From Mycobacterium branderi (GTDB lineage Bacteria; Actinomycetota; Actinomycetes; Mycobacteriales; Mycobacteriaceae), in NCBI RefSeq assembly GCF_010728725.1, contig NZ_AP022606.1:4278001-4342000 (forward strand): a stretch of DNA of 64,000 bases. The letters are read 5' to 3'. Made by a program: the position numbers and the translations under genes. Below, one piece after another: positions 39,525-51,603 of the stretch. Within the stretch, counting starts at the first letter, position 1; each line of letters begins with the position of its first letter. Below the pieces are notes generated by a model. That model was not told where the DNA came from and searched no databases. It saw nothing but the letters and a program-made list of their open reading frames with translations.

Positions 39525-40663
39525 CGGCCCGACAGCACGTCGGTCAGCACTTTGCGGGCCAGCTCGAGCTCGTCGGCGTCCAGCGACGCCCGCGCGGTCA
39601 GCCGCAGCCGCGAGGTGCCGGCGGGCACCGTCGGCGGGCGGAAACAGCCGACCCGCACGCCGGCGTCCAGGCAGGCGGTGGCGGCCGCCAGCGCCACCTC
39701 GGGGTCGCCGAGGATCACCGAGACGACGGCCGACTCGGGCACCTCGGGAACGTCGCAGATCTGCGCCAGCGTGCCCGCGTGCTGCAGCACCGCCTTCGGC
39801 CGCCACGGCTCGGCGGCCAGCACCCGCAGCGCCGCCAGCGCCGCGCCCACCGCCGCGGGCGCCAGACCGGTGTCGAAGATGAACGGCCGGGCGGCGTCGA
39901 TCAGGTGGTCGCGCACGGCGGTCGAGCCGAGCACCGCGCCGCCCTGGCTGCCGAGCGCCTTGGACAGCGTCGTCGTCATCACCACGTCCGGGGCGCCGGC
40001 CAGGCCGAGCTCGTGCAGCAGCCCGCGGCCGTCGCCGCCGCGCACGCCGAGGCCGTGCGCCTCGTCGACGATCAGCAGCGCACGGTGCCGCCGGCACGCC
40101 TCGTGCAACTGCCGCAGCGGAGCCAGCGCGCCGTCTGCAGAGAACACCGAGTCGGTGACGACGACGGCGCGCTCCTCGTCGCGCGCCGCCAACGCCGCCT
40201 CGACGGCGTCGACGTCGCGGTGCGGAGTGACCACCACCCGGGCCCGCGACAGCCGGCACGCGTCGACCAGCGACGCGTGCGAGTAGGCGTCCGACACCAA
40301 GAGCGATCCCGGACCGGACAGCCCGACCACGGCACCGAGGTTGGCGGTGTATCCCGACGAAAACACCAAACCCGCTGCGGCGCCGACGAATTCGGCAAGC
40401 GTTGCCTCGAATTCCTGGTGCAGCTCGGTGTCGCCGGTCACCAACCGCGACCCGGTGGCGCCGGTTCCCCAGGTCCGCAGCGCGTCCACGCCGCCCTCGA
40501 TGACGTCGGGATGCTGAGACAGACCCAGATAGTCGTTGGACGCCAGGTCCAGTTCGGTGGCCACCGGCGGGCGCGGCCGCAGCGAGCGCCGCAACCCGGC
40601 CGCGCGGCGCTGCTGTTCCACCGCCTCCAGCCACGCCAGCGGCGACACGTCGATCTGCGTCAT
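39521..40663 (-). CDS. bioF: 8-amino-7-oxononanoate synthase
   Basis: BioF is a PLP enzyme that condenses pimeloyl thioester with alanine. The 380-residue protein has [38 protein letters not shown], the Asp of [15 protein letters not shown], and the PLP lysine in [13 protein letters not shown]. It starts six bases after bioA and overlaps the bioD start by four bases, so bioA-bioF-bioD-2H form one unit. Matches bioF1 (Rv1569) by position. Confidence 0.97.
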   Translation of the reverse strand: MTQIDVSPLAWLEAVEQQRRAAGLRRSLRPRPPVATELDLASNDYLGLSQHPDVIEGGVDALRTWGTGATGSRLVTGDTELHQEFEATLAEFVGAAAGLVFSSGYTANLGAVVGLSGPGSLLVSDAYSHASLVDACRLSRARVVVTPHRDVDAVEAALAARDEERAVVVTDSVFSADGALAPLRQLHEACRRHRALLIVDEAHGLGVRGGDGRGLLHELGLAGAPDVVMTTTLSKALGSQGGAVLGSTAVRDHLIDAARPFIFDTGLAPAAVGAALAALRVLAAEPWRPKAVLQHAGTLAQICDVPEVPESAVVSVILGDPEVALAAATACLDAGVRVGCFRPPTVPAGTSRLRLTARASLDADELELARKVLTDVLSGR

Positions 40664-40669
40664 CGGCGT

Positions 40670-41962
40670 TCAGCCTACGAGGCCCGCGACGTCGACCATC
40701 GCCGAGGTGACCTGCGCGATCTCGTCGGGTGTGCAGATGAACGGGGGCATGGCGTAGATCAGGTTGCGAAACGGCCGCAGCCACACCCCGCGGTCCAGCG
40801 CGGCCGGGGTGGCCACGGCCAGGTCGACGGGCCGGTCGCATTCGATGACGCCGATCGCGCCGCACACCCGGACGTCGGTCACCGCGGGCAAACCGCGGGC
40901 GGCCTCCAAGCCCGCCCCGAGCCCGGCACTGATGTCGGCCACCGTGCCCTGCCAGTCCTGCCCGAGCAGCAGTTCGACGCTGGCCACCGACACCGCACAC
41001 GCCAGCGCGTTGGCCATGAACGTCGGCCCATGCATCAGTGCGCCGGCCGCCCCGGAGCTGACCGTCTGTGCGATCTCGGCGGTGCACAGCGTGGCCGCCA
41101 GGCTGAGGTAGCCGCCGGTCAGCGCCTTGCCGACGCACATGATGTCCGGGCTGACCCCGGCGTGGTCGGCCGCGAACAACTCGCCGGTGCGGCCGAAGCC
41201 GGTGGCGATCTCGTCGAAAACCAACAACACCCCGTGCCGGTTGCAGATGTCGCGCAGGTCGGTCAGGTAGCGCGGGTCGTGGAAGCGCATCCCGCCGGCG
41301 CCCTGCACGACGGGCTCGACGACGACTGCGGCCAGCTCGGCCGCGTGCTCGGCCAATTGGGCCTCGAACGCGGCGCTGTAGTCCGGGTGGTAGTCGCGGG
41401 GCACCTGCGGGGCGAACACCTGGCTGGCCAGCACGTCGGTCCACAGCGAATGCATGCCGCCGTCGGGGTCGCAGATGCTCATCGGGGTGAAGGTGTCGCC
41501 GTGGTAGCCGCCGCGCCAGGTCATCAGCCGCCGTTTGGCGTACTCGCCGCGGCTGCGCCAGTACTGCAACGCCATCTTGACCGCGACCTCCACCGACACC
41601 GACCCCGAGTCGGAAAAGAACACCGTCTCCAGCCCGGCCGGGGTCAGGTCGACCAGCAGCTGGGCCAGTCGGGCGGCGGGCTCGTGGGTCAGCCCGCCGA
41701 ACATGACGTGGTTCATCGTGTCCAGCTGGGTGGCGAGCGCCTTGTCCAGCACGGGGTGGCCGTGGCCGTGGATCGCGGTCCACCAGGAGCTCATCGCGTC
41801 CAGCGCTTCGACCGGCCCCTCGTCGCGGATGAGTGTCAACCATGCCCCGCGGGCCCCGACCGCCACCACCGGGGCCACCGCTTCCGCGCCGATCGTGCTG
41901 TAGGGATGCCACAGATGCGCGGCGTCGATCGCGCTGATCTGCTGAGGCGTCAACGCGGGCAT
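40670..41962 (-). CDS. bioA: Adenosylmethionine-8-amino-7-oxononanoate aminotransferase
   Basis: BioA uses S-adenosylmethionine as amino donor to make 7,8-diaminopelargonate. The 430-residue class III aminotransferase has [81 protein letters not shown] and the PLP lysine in [18 protein letters not shown]. It starts the bioA-F-D run. A TACTCT eight bases before the ATG could be a -10 box for a nearly leaderless mRNA. Confidence 0.97.
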   Translation of the reverse strand: MPALTPQQISAIDAAHLWHPYSTIGAEAVAPVVAVGARGAWLTLIRDEGPVEALDAMSSWWTAIHGHGHPVLDKALATQLDTMNHVMFGGLTHEPAARLAQLLVDLTPAGLETVFFSDSGSVSVEVAVKMALQYWRSRGEYAKRRLMTWRGGYHGDTFTPMSICDPDGGMHSLWTDVLASQVFAPQVPRDYHPDYSAAFEAQLAEHAAELAAVVVEPVVQGAGGMRFHDPRYLTDLRDICNRHGVLLVFDEIATGFGRTGELFAADHAGVSPDIMCVGKALTGGYLSLAATLCTAEIAQTVSSGAAGALMHGPTFMANALACAVSVASVELLLGQDWQGTVADISAGLGAGLEAARGLPAVTDVRVCGAIGVIECDRPVDLAVATPAALDRGVWLRPFRNLIYAMPPFICTPDEIAQVTSAMVDVAGLVG

Positions 41963-42020
41963 GGTGACCGAGAGTAACTCCGGTCGCCGGATCCTCGGCT
42001 ATCCGGGAGCATGGGACACC

Positions 42021-42386
42021 ATGACATCGCCGAGGCCCCGGGTGCGCCTGGCCGTCTGGGACCTGCTCTGCACCGCCGCGATATGGGTGGTTGTCGTGGT
42101 CGTGGCCGTCACGACGGATTTGCCGTCCGTTCTGTTCGGCTTCCTCGCACAGGTGTGTCCGGCCGACAATTGCCCGCCGGTGCCATTCGGGATCGACCAG
42201 TGGATCTACCCGGTGGTGTGGGGCGGAATCGGCGCGGCGGCGGCCGCGGCGGTGATCGGCCCGTTCGTGTCCCTCGTCAAGGGCTGGTACCTGTTCTTCT
42301 GGCCGCTGCTGGCGGTTGCCATCGTCATGCTCAGCTCGCTGGCCGGCTCGGCGATAACCGCCTTCAGCGAACCCTATTGGCGCTGA
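42021..42386 (+). CDS. Small multi-helix membrane protein (Rv1567c-like)
   Basis: The 121-residue product has three transmembrane segments: [51 protein letters not shown] and [23 protein letters not shown]. The first loop has two cysteines ([15 protein letters not shown]) that may pair outside the cell. Function unknown. ATG 42021 is preferred because GGGAG lies about 12 bases upstream; an in-frame ATG at 41961 would overlap the bioA start. It is divergent from bioA. Confidence 0.7.
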   Translation: MTSPRPRVRLAVWDLLCTAAIWVVVVVVAVTTDLPSVLFGFLAQVCPADNCPPVPFGIDQWIYPVVWGGIGAAAAAAVIGPFVSLVKGWYLFFWPLLAVAIVMLSSLAGSAITAFSEPYWR

Positions 42387-42479
42387 CGCACTGAGAGCCA
42401 AATCACAACGGGCCGCACAGGATTCGGGTTTCGGCGCCGAGCGGTCACCGTTGGGTCACGGTCCGACAAATTTCTCCCC

Positions 42480-42494
42480 GCCGGCTTAGCCGGC
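42480..42494. terminator. Short GC-rich perfect hairpin
   Basis: GCCGGC-TTA-GCCGGC is a perfect 6-base stem with a 3-base loop about 95 bases after the 42386 stop. It lacks a following T-run. It may end or slow transcripts entering the ripD region, or just be compositional. Confidence 0.35.
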
Positions 42495-42516
42495 ACGTCC
42501 GCTGGCGGTACCCTCT

Positions 42517-42540
42517 GTTACAAGAGTGACTTAAGTGACT
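42517..42540 (+). promoter_or_regulatory. Three tandem 9-bp repeats upstream of ripD
   Basis: GTTACA at 42517, GTGACT at 42526 and GTGACT at 42535 lie on an exact 9-base period, about 36-59 bases before the ripD ATG. Direct repeats of GTNAC type on a 9-base step resemble the motif reported for the essential response regulator MtrA, which controls cell-wall hydrolase genes in mycobacteria. Two more GTCAC copies lie at about 42444 and 42455. Confidence 0.45.
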
Positions 42541-42575
42541 GCTGTGAATACAGTGGTCGAGAGGGGTGGAATCCC

Positions 42576-43157
42576 ATGAAACGCGTCTACGCCGTCGCGG
42601 CCAGCCTGGCAGTGTTGGCTGCGCCCGCGGTCGTCAACCCGGGCGTCGCGGCCGCCGACCAGCGAACAGGGTATGGGCAACCCATCGATGTCGTGATCCA
42701 GCGCGCCCTGTCCCAGCGCGGAGTGCCATACGTCTACGGCGGTGGCAACGCGTCCGGGCCCACCAACGGCGTCCGCCAGAGCGCAAACTCCGTCCCGGGT
42801 GTCAGCACCGTTCCACGTGCCGGCACCTACCCGGGTACGCCCACCCTGCCGGGCGCTGCGACCGTCCCCAACGCGGGAACCGTCGGGTTCGACGCCTCCG
42901 GTCTGGTCCAGTACGCCTTCGCCGGCGCCGGGATCAAGATGCCCCGGACCTCCGGCCAGCAATGCAACGTCGGGCGCAAGGTCCCGCCCGCGCAGGCCCG
43001 TCGCGGCGACCTGATCTGCTACGGGCCCGGCGGCAGCCAGAGCGTCGCGATCTACCTGGGCAACGGGCAGATGATCGAAGCGACCGAGCCCGCCGTCACA
43101 GTCTCGGCCGCCCGTACCACCAACATGACGCCCTATCTGACCCGGATCATCGAGTAA
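42576..43157 (+). CDS. ripD: RipD-like secreted NlpC/P60 protein lacking catalytic residues
   Basis: The 193-residue protein has a Sec signal peptide (MKRVYAVAASLAVLAAPAVVNPGVAAA) and one NlpC/P60 domain. The nucleophile cysteine is Ala (A107 in GFDASGL, normally DCSGL) and the usual catalytic His is Ser (S156, SQSVAIYLGNG), so it should bind rather than cut peptidoglycan, as reported for M. tuberculosis RipD. Unlike that protein it has no Pro/Gln-rich C-terminal tail, but carries a ~35-residue insert (residues ~66-100) of PGVSTVP/PGTPTLPG type before the active-site segment. GAGAGGGGTGG precedes the ATG. Confidence 0.88.
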   Translation: MKRVYAVAASLAVLAAPAVVNPGVAAADQRTGYGQPIDVVIQRALSQRGVPYVYGGGNASGPTNGVRQSANSVPGVSTVPRAGTYPGTPTLPGAATVPNAGTVGFDASGLVQYAFAGAGIKMPRTSGQQCNVGRKVPPAQARRGDLICYGPGGSQSVAIYLGNGQMIEATEPAVTVSAARTTNMTPYLTRIIE

Positions 43158-43214
43158 TCGGCGCTACGAGCGCGCCGGGAGCGGTCGAGCAGTTAGGTAA
43201 ATTGACTGTCGACC

Positions 43215-45380
43215 ATGATTGCCCTGTCCCCTACCCGCCCGGCGCCCGCAGCCCGCGCGGATTCTGCACCGGCCGCGATGGGAACCCGCAAGACAGGCTT
43301 CTACCGGCACGACCTCGACGGCTTGCGCGGCATTGCGATCGCCTTGGTCGCGATGTTCCACGTCTGGTTCGGACGGGTCTCCGGCGGCGTCGACGTTTTC
43401 CTTGCCCTGTCCGGATTCTTCTTCGGCGGCAAGGTACTTCGCACGGCGCTGAACCCGGCGTCGTCGCTGTCGCTGCTGCCCGAAATCACCCGGCTGGTCC
43501 GCCGGCTGCTGCCGGCGCTGGTGGTGGTGCTCGCCGGATGCGCGGTGCTGACCATTCTGGTGCAGCCGCAGACCCGCTGGGAGACATTCGCCAACCAGAG
43601 CCTGGCCAGCCTGGGCTACTACCAGAACTGGGAACTGGCCCACACCGTGGCCGACTATCTGCGCGCCGGCGAGGCGGTCAGCCCGCTGCAGCACATCTGG
43701 TCGATGTCGGTGCAGGGCCAGTTCTACATCGCGTTTCTGGCGCTGGTGTTCGGCGTGGCGTCTGTGTGCCGGCGCCGGTTCGGTCACCGGCTGCGGTCCG
43801 TGTTCATCGTGGTGCTGAGCGCGTTGACGACGGCGTCGTTCGTGTTCGCGATCTTCGCGCACCAGGCCAACCAGGCGACGGCCTACTACAACAGCTTCGC
43901 CCGCGGCTGGGAACTGCTCCTGGGGGCGCTGGCCGGCGCGCTGGTCCCCTACATCCGCTGGCCGATGTGGCTGCGGACGCTCGTCGCAACCGTCGCCCTG
44001 GCGGCGATCGTGTCGTGCGGTGCGCTCATCGACGGCGTCCGCGAGTTCCCGGGGCCGTGGACGCTGGTTCCGGTCGGCGCGACGGTCCTGTTCATCCTGG
44101 CCGGGGCCAACCGCCAGTCGGATCCGGGCACGCGCGACCGGCTGCCGCTGCCCAACCGGATTCTGGCGACGGGCCCGCTGGTGACCCTCGGGGCGATGGC
44201 CTACTCGCTGTACCTCTGGCACTGGCCGCTGCTCATCTTCTGGCTGTCCTATACCGGCCACCGGCGGGCCAACTTCCTCGAGGGCAGCGCGGTGTTGCTG
44301 ATCTCCGGCGTGCTGGCCTACCTGACCATGCGGCATGTCGAGGATCCGCTGCGATACCGGGCGCCCGCCAACCCCGCGCCGCAGCCCGTGATTCCGTGGC
44401 GGCAACGGCTGCGCCGGCCGACGATCGCGCTGGGCTCGGTGGTGGCACTACTCGGCGTGACGCTGACCGCCACATCGTTCACGTGGCGCGAGCATGTCAC
44501 CGTGCAGCGCGCGGACGGCAAGGAGCTCAGCGGGCTTTCCTCGCGCGACTATCCGGGGGCGCGGGCGCTGGTCAAGCACGTGCGGGTGCCCAAGCTGCGG
44601 ATGCGGCCGACGGTGTTGGAGGCCGAGAACGACCTGCCGCCGTCGACGCGGGACGGCTGCATCAGTGACTTCAACAACCCCGCGCTGATCAACTGCACCT
44701 ACGGCGACCACGACGCCACCCGCACCATCGCACTGGCCGGCGGCTCGCACGCCGAACACTGGCTCACCGCGCTCGACTTGCTGGGCCGCATGCACCACTT
44801 CAAGGTGGTGACCTATCTGAAGATGGGTTGCCCGCTGTCCACCGAGGAAGTCCCGTTGATCATGGGCAACAACGAGGCGTACCCGCAGTGCCATGAGTGG
44901 GTACAAAAGACCATGGCCAAGGTGATCGCGGACCGTCCCGACTACGTATTCACCACATCCACCCGGCCGTGGAACATCAAACCCGGCGACGTGATGCCGG
45001 GAACCTACATCGGCATCTGGCAGGCGTTCTCCGACAACAACATTCCGGTTCTGGCCATGCGGGACACGCCGTGGCTGGTCAAGGACGGCAACCCGTTCCA
45101 GCCGGCCGACTGCCTGGCCAAGGGCGGCAATGCACAGTCGTGCGGGATCAAGCGCTCCGAAGTGCTCTCCGACCGCAACCCGACGCTCGATTTCGTCGGC
45201 CAGTTTCCGATCCTCAAGCCACTGGACTTAAGCGATGCGATCTGCCGGGCCGACATGTGCCGTGCGGTCGAGGGAAACGTGCTGATCTACCACGACGCCC
45301 ATCACATTTCCGCCACCTACATGCGCACGCTGGCGGGCGAGCTCGGCCGGCAGATCGCCGCGGCGACCGGCTGGTGGTGA
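43215..45380 (+). CDS. Membrane acyltransferase 3 with C-terminal SGNH domain (OafA/YrhL type)
   Basis: The 721-residue protein has about ten helices of the acyltransferase-3 fold in residues ~30-385, with RHDLDGLRGIAIALVAMFHVW (catalytic His region) and SGGVDVFLALSGFFFGG, then a helix and an extracytoplasmic SGNH domain from ~430. The SGNH block I reads ALAGGSHAEHW (Gly where GDS is usual) and the C-terminal block reads IYHDAHHISATYM with the Asp-His pair. It O-acylates an unknown cell-envelope glycan or lipid and corresponds to Rv1565c. It lies 57 bases after ripD. Confidence 0.88.
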   Translation: MIALSPTRPAPAARADSAPAAMGTRKTGFYRHDLDGLRGIAIALVAMFHVWFGRVSGGVDVFLALSGFFFGGKVLRTALNPASSLSLLPEITRLVRRLLPALVVVLAGCAVLTILVQPQTRWETFANQSLASLGYYQNWELAHTVADYLRAGEAVSPLQHIWSMSVQGQFYIAFLALVFGVASVCRRRFGHRLRSVFIVVLSALTTASFVFAIFAHQANQATAYYNSFARGWELLLGALAGALVPYIRWPMWLRTLVATVALAAIVSCGALIDGVREFPGPWTLVPVGATVLFILAGANRQSDPGTRDRLPLPNRILATGPLVTLGAMAYSLYLWHWPLLIFWLSYTGHRRANFLEGSAVLLISGVLAYLTMRHVEDPLRYRAPANPAPQPVIPWRQRLRRPTIALGSVVALLGVTLTATSFTWREHVTVQRADGKELSGLSSRDYPGARALVKHVRVPKLRMRPTVLEAENDLPPSTRDGCISDFNNPALINCTYGDHDATRTIALAGGSHAEHWLTALDLLGRMHHFKVVTYLKMGCPLSTEEVPLIMGNNEAYPQCHEWVQKTMAKVIADRPDYVFTTSTRPWNIKPGDVMPGTYIGIWQAFSDNNIPVLAMRDTPWLVKDGNPFQPADCLAKGGNAQSCGIKRSEVLSDRNPTLDFVGQFPILKPLDLSDAICRADMCRAVEGNVLIYHDAHHISATYMRTLAGELGRQIAAATGWW

Positions 45381-45398
45381 CCTCGTCTGCGGCACGGA

Positions 45399-45404
45399 TA
45401 GGTT
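45399..45404 (+). promoter_or_regulatory. Putative -10 element of treX
   Basis: TAGGTT (TANNNT) ends seven bases before the treX ATG at 45411, with no Shine-Dalgarno, so treX is probably leaderless. It lies in the 30-base gap after the acyltransferase gene. Confidence 0.45.
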
Positions 45405-45410
45405 TGACTG

Positions 45411-47588
<2,178 letters not shown>

Positions 47589-47591
47589 CGC

Positions 47592-49889
47592 ATGGCTTAT
47601 CCGGTACTGGCGACCTACCGGTTGCAGCTGCGCGGTGCATCCAGTGGGTTCGGGTTCACGTTCGCCGACGCCGAGAACCTGCTGGACTACCTCGACGACC
47701 TCGGGGTGTCGCACGTGTACCTCTCGCCGATCATGACCGCCGTCAGCGGGTCCACGCACGGGTACGACGTCACCGATCCGACGACAGTGTCCGCAGAACT
47801 CGGCGGCGCGGAAGGGTTGGCCCGGCTCTCGGCGGCGGCGCGCAAGCGTGGCATGGGCCTGGTTGTGGACATCGTGCCCAACCACGTCGGCATCGACCAG
47901 CCGCAGCAGAACCCGTGGTGGTGGGATGTGCTGCGGCATGGCCGGTCGTCGGCCTACGCGTCGTTCTTCGACATCGACTGGGATCTGGGTGACGGCCGAA
48001 TCATCTTGCCGGTCTTGGGTTCCGACGACGACGTCGCCGACCTGACCGTGGACGGCGACGTGCTGCGACTCGGCGACCTGGCGTTCCCGATTGCCCCGGG
48101 CACGGGCACCGGTACCGGGACCGAGGTGCACGACCGCCAGCATTACCGGCTGGTTGGCTGGCGCAACGGCGTCTGCGGCTACCGCCGGTTCTTTTCGATC
48201 ACCTCGCTGGCCGGGCTTCGTCAGGAAGACCGTACGGTGTTCGACGCGTGGCACGCCGAAGTGGCCCGCTGGGTGTCGGACGGGCTCGTCGACGGCATTC
48301 GGATCGACCACCCCGACGGATTGTCCGATCCGAGCGGCTATTTGGAATGGCTGCGCGAGCTGCTGGGCCCGCAGCCGTGGATCGTGATCGAGAAGATTCT
48401 GGCCGTCGACGAGGCACTGGAGCCGACCCTGCCGGTGGCCGGCACCACCGGCTACGACGTATTGCGGGAAATCGGCGGGCTTTTCGTGGATCCCTCCGGG
48501 GCGCCGGCGTTGACGGCGTTGTTCGAATCCGCCGGCGTCGACTACCAGGCGATGCCGGCGCTGTTGCGTGAACTCAAAGGTGTCGCGACCACCGTCACAC
48601 TGGCCAGCGAGCTTGCCCGGCTGCGGCGCTGCATTGTCGCGGCCGCCGGCGCCGACCATCCGGCACTGCCCGAGGCGGTGGCGGCGCTGCTCGGCCACAT
48701 CGGCGTATACCGCAGCGACTACCGCGGGCTGGCCGCGTTGTTGCCGGCAGCTTTCGCCGAAACCCAGGCCGGCGCACCGGAACTCGGTCCGCCGCTGCAG
48801 CTGATCGCCGCCGCAGTGGCCGGTGGCGGCGAGCCGGCGGTGCGGCTGCAGCAGCTGTGCGGCGCGGTGACGGCCAAGGCGGTCGAGGACTGCCTGTTCT
48901 ACCGCGATGCCCGGCTGGTGTCGCTCAACGAGGTCGGCGGCGACCCGCAGCGGTTCGGCGTCGGCGCGGCGGAGTTCCACCACAGCGCCGCCACCCGGGC
49001 CCGGCTGTGGCCGCACACGATGACGACCCTGACCACCCATGACACCAAACGCGGCGAAGACGTGCGCGCGCGTATCGGGGTGCTCTCGCAGGTGCCGTCG
49101 CTGTGGGCCGAATTCGTCGCCCGCTGGGAAACCAGAACGCCCTCGCCTGACCCGGCAACCGGATTGTTCCTGTGGCAGAACATCTTCGGCGTCTGGCCGC
49201 TCGACGGTGAGGTCACCGCTGAGTTGCGCGAGCGACTGCACGGCTACGCCGAAAAGGCAATCCGCGAAGCGGCATGGCACACCTCGTGGCACGACCCGGA
49301 CAGCGACTTCGAGGGCGCCGTACATCGCTGGCTCGACACGGTGCTCGACGGGCCGGCGGCCCGCGAGCTGACCAATCTGGTGGCCCAACTGAATCCGCAT
49401 GCCGAAAGCGACGCGCTCGGCCAGAAGCTCCTGGCGTTGACAGTCCCGGGCATCCCGGACATCTATCAGGGCACCGAGCTGTGGGACGACAGCCTGGTGG
49501 ACCCGGACAACCGGCGCCCGGTCGACTACACCGTCCGCCGCGAGGCGCTGAAAACGGTGCAGCACCCCAAGATCCGGGTGGTTGCGGCGGCGCTGCGGCT
49601 GCGTCGCGCCCACCCCGATACCTTCCTGCACGGCGGTTATCATCCTGTGCTCGCCACCGGCAACGGGGCCGATCACGTGGTGGCGTTCCAACGCGGCGGC
49701 GACGTCGTGGTAGCGGTCACCCGGTGGACCGTGCATCTGCAGGACAGCGGCTGGGGCGACACCGCGGTACCGCTGCCTGCCGGCTCGTGGACCGACACGC
49801 TGACCGGCAAACGCTGGAGCGCGTCGACGGCCGCGGCCGACTTGTTCGCCGAGTTGCCCGTCGTGTTGCTGGAACGCGCCGATGACTGA
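47592..49889 (+). CDS. treY: Maltooligosyl trehalose synthase
   Basis: TreY rearranges the reducing-end alpha-1,4 bond of maltodextrin to alpha,alpha-1,1 to give maltooligosyltrehalose. The 765-residue GH13 protein opens YPVLATYRLQLRGASSGFGFTFADA and shows LVVDIVPNHVGID, DGIRIDHPDGLSDP (nucleophile), WIVIEKILAVDE (Glu) and TTHDTKRGEDVRARI. It follows treX by three bases and overlaps treZ by eight. The cytoplasmic TreY-TreZ route is one of the trehalose pathways of mycobacteria. Confidence 0.97.
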   Translation: MAYPVLATYRLQLRGASSGFGFTFADAENLLDYLDDLGVSHVYLSPIMTAVSGSTHGYDVTDPTTVSAELGGAEGLARLSAAARKRGMGLVVDIVPNHVGIDQPQQNPWWWDVLRHGRSSAYASFFDIDWDLGDGRIILPVLGSDDDVADLTVDGDVLRLGDLAFPIAPGTGTGTGTEVHDRQHYRLVGWRNGVCGYRRFFSITSLAGLRQEDRTVFDAWHAEVARWVSDGLVDGIRIDHPDGLSDPSGYLEWLRELLGPQPWIVIEKILAVDEALEPTLPVAGTTGYDVLREIGGLFVDPSGAPALTALFESAGVDYQAMPALLRELKGVATTVTLASELARLRRCIVAAAGADHPALPEAVAALLGHIGVYRSDYRGLAALLPAAFAETQAGAPELGPPLQLIAAAVAGGGEPAVRLQQLCGAVTAKAVEDCLFYRDARLVSLNEVGGDPQRFGVGAAEFHHSAATRARLWPHTMTTLTTHDTKRGEDVRARIGVLSQVPSLWAEFVARWETRTPSPDPATGLFLWQNIFGVWPLDGEVTAELRERLHGYAEKAIREAAWHTSWHDPDSDFEGAVHRWLDTVLDGPAARELTNLVAQLNPHAESDALGQKLLALTVPGIPDIYQGTELWDDSLVDPDNRRPVDYTVRREALKTVQHPKIRVVAAALRLRRAHPDTFLHGGYHPVLATGNGADHVVAFQRGGDVVVAVTRWTVHLQDSGWGDTAVPLPAGSWTDTLTGKRWSASTAAADLFAELPVVLLERADD

Positions 49890-51603
49890 ATTCGCAGTGT
49901 GGGCGCCGAAGCCCGAACAGGTACGCCTCGACGTCGACGGGACGGTGCACGCGATGACCCGCTCGGCCGACGGGTGGTGGCGCGCCACCGTCGACACCGC
50001 ACCAAACGCCCGCTACGGATACCTGCTCGACGACGACCCGAAGGTGCTGCCGGACCCCCGCTCGGCCCGCCAGCCCGAAGGCGTACACGAACGCTCGCAA
50101 CTGTGGGACCCGTCGGCGGCGGCTTGGACCGACGGAGACTGGGCCGGCCGGTCGGTCGAGGGTGCGGTGATCTATGAACTGCATCTCGGAACCTTCACGC
50201 CGGGCGGCACTTTCGACTCGGCCGTCGAAAAACTGGACTATTTGGTCGATCTCGGGGTCGACTTCGTCGAGCTGATGCCGGTGAACGCGTTCTCCGGGAC
50301 GCACGGCTGGGGTTACGACGGCGTGCTGTGGTATGCGGTGCACGAGCCTTACGGCGGGCCGGACGGGCTGGTGCGGTTCGTCGACGCCTGCCATCGTCGC
50401 GGTCTTGGGGTGTTGATCGATGCGGTGTTCAATCACCTCGGGCCGTCGGGCAACTACCTGCCGCGGTTCGGCCCATACTTGTCGTCGGGCAGCAACCCGT
50501 GGGGTGAGGGCATCAACATCGCCGACGCCGACTCCGACGAGGTGCGACGCTACATCATCGGCTGCGCGCTGCGCTGGATGCGCGACTTCCACGCCGACGG
50601 GCTGCGGCTCGACGCCGTGCACGCCCTGGTGGACACCACCGCGATCCACATCCTCGAGGAGCTTGCATCCGAAACCGATGCGCTCGCAGCGCAACTCGGC
50701 CGACCGCTGTCGCTGGTTGCCGAAAGCGATCTGAACGACCCGCGTCTGATCACGCCCCGCGACCAAGGCGGTTACGGGCTCACCGCACAGTGGGACGACG
50801 ACATCCACCACGCAATCCACACCGCGGTCTCGGGCGAACGGCAGGGCTACTACGCCGATTTCGGCTCGATGGCCACCTTGGCCACGACACTGCGCAATGG
50901 TTTCTTCCACGCCGGCACCTATTCGTCGTTTCGGCGCCGCCGCCACGGCCGGCCACTGGACACGTCGAAAATTCCGGCCACCCGGCTGCTGGCCTACACC
51001 TGCACTCACGACCAAGTCGGCAACCGAGCCGTCGGGGATCGCCCGTCGCAGAACCTCTCTCCCGGTCAGCTCGCCGTCAAAGCCGCACTGGTGCTCGGAT
51101 CACCTTACACTGCAATGCTTTTCATGGGAGAGGAGTGGGGAGCGTCCACCCCGTTCCAGTTCTTCAGCTCGCATCCCGAACCCGAACTGGCCCGCGCCAC
51201 CGCCGAGGGCCGCAAGCGCGAGTTCGCCGAGCACGGCTGGGACGCCGAGGACATCCCCGACCCGCAGGATCCGCAGACCTTCGCCCGCTCAAAACTCGAC
51301 TGGGACGAGGCTGACACCAACGAACACGCGCGACTGCTCGAGGCGTATCGAGACCTGATCACGTTGCGGCGCAACGAGCCTGACTTGGCCGACCCGTGGC
51401 TTGACGACCTGGGCATCGACTACGACGAAGACCAGCGCTGGATTGTGCTGCGCCGCGGCGGGATCGCCATCGCCTGCAACCTGGGCGCCGACGCCACACG
51501 GATTCCGGCCGGCGGCGAGGTGGTGCTGGCATGGGACCCGCCGCACGTCGGCGACACGTCGACCGAACTGCCCGGCCATTCTTTCGCGATCCTGCGGGCC
51601 TGA
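49882..51603 (+). CDS. treZ: Maltooligosyl trehalose trehalohydrolase
   Basis: TreZ releases free trehalose from maltooligosyltrehalose. The 573-residue GH13 protein has an N-terminal CBM48-like domain (MTEFAVWAPKPEQVRLDVDG) and catalytic motifs VLIDAVFNHLGPSGNYL, ADGLRLDAVHAL (nucleophile), LVAESDLNDPR (acid/base) and TCTHDQVGNRAVGDR. It overlaps treY by eight bases. A palindromic element begins directly at its stop and may end the operon. Confidence 0.97.
   Translation: MTEFAVWAPKPEQVRLDVDGTVHAMTRSADGWWRATVDTAPNARYGYLLDDDPKVLPDPRSARQPEGVHERSQLWDPSAAAWTDGDWAGRSVEGAVIYELHLGTFTPGGTFDSAVEKLDYLVDLGVDFVELMPVNAFSGTHGWGYDGVLWYAVHEPYGGPDGLVRFVDACHRRGLGVLIDAVFNHLGPSGNYLPRFGPYLSSGSNPWGEGINIADADSDEVRRYIIGCALRWMRDFHADGLRLDAVHALVDTTAIHILEELASETDALAAQLGRPLSLVAESDLNDPRLITPRDQGGYGLTAQWDDDIHHAIHTAVSGERQGYYADFGSMATLATTLRNGFFHAGTYSSFRRRRHGRPLDTSKIPATRLLAYTCTHDQVGNRAVGDRPSQNLSPGQLAVKAALVLGSPYTAMLFMGEEWGASTPFQFFSSHPEPELARATAEGRKREFAEHGWDAEDIPDPQDPQTFARSKLDWDEADTNEHARLLEAYRDLITLRRNEPDLADPWLDDLGIDYDEDQRWIVLRRGGIAIACNLGADATRIPAGGEVVLAWDPPHVGDTSTELPGHSFAILRA

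Noticed and set aside
39524..42401. The bioD frame is open for about 960 codons upstream of bioD, antiparallel in phase to bioF and bioA
   Set aside because: Translation is Arg/Gly/Ala-rich and repetitive with no family similarity; bioF and bioA in the other frames are intact. This is the usual effect of GC-rich third positions.
42480..42494. Riboswitch upstream of ripD (c-di-AMP ydaO type, as seen before some mycobacterial rip/rpf genes)
   Set aside because: Only a short hairpin and tandem repeats were seen; no conserved ydaO core could be recognised by eye.
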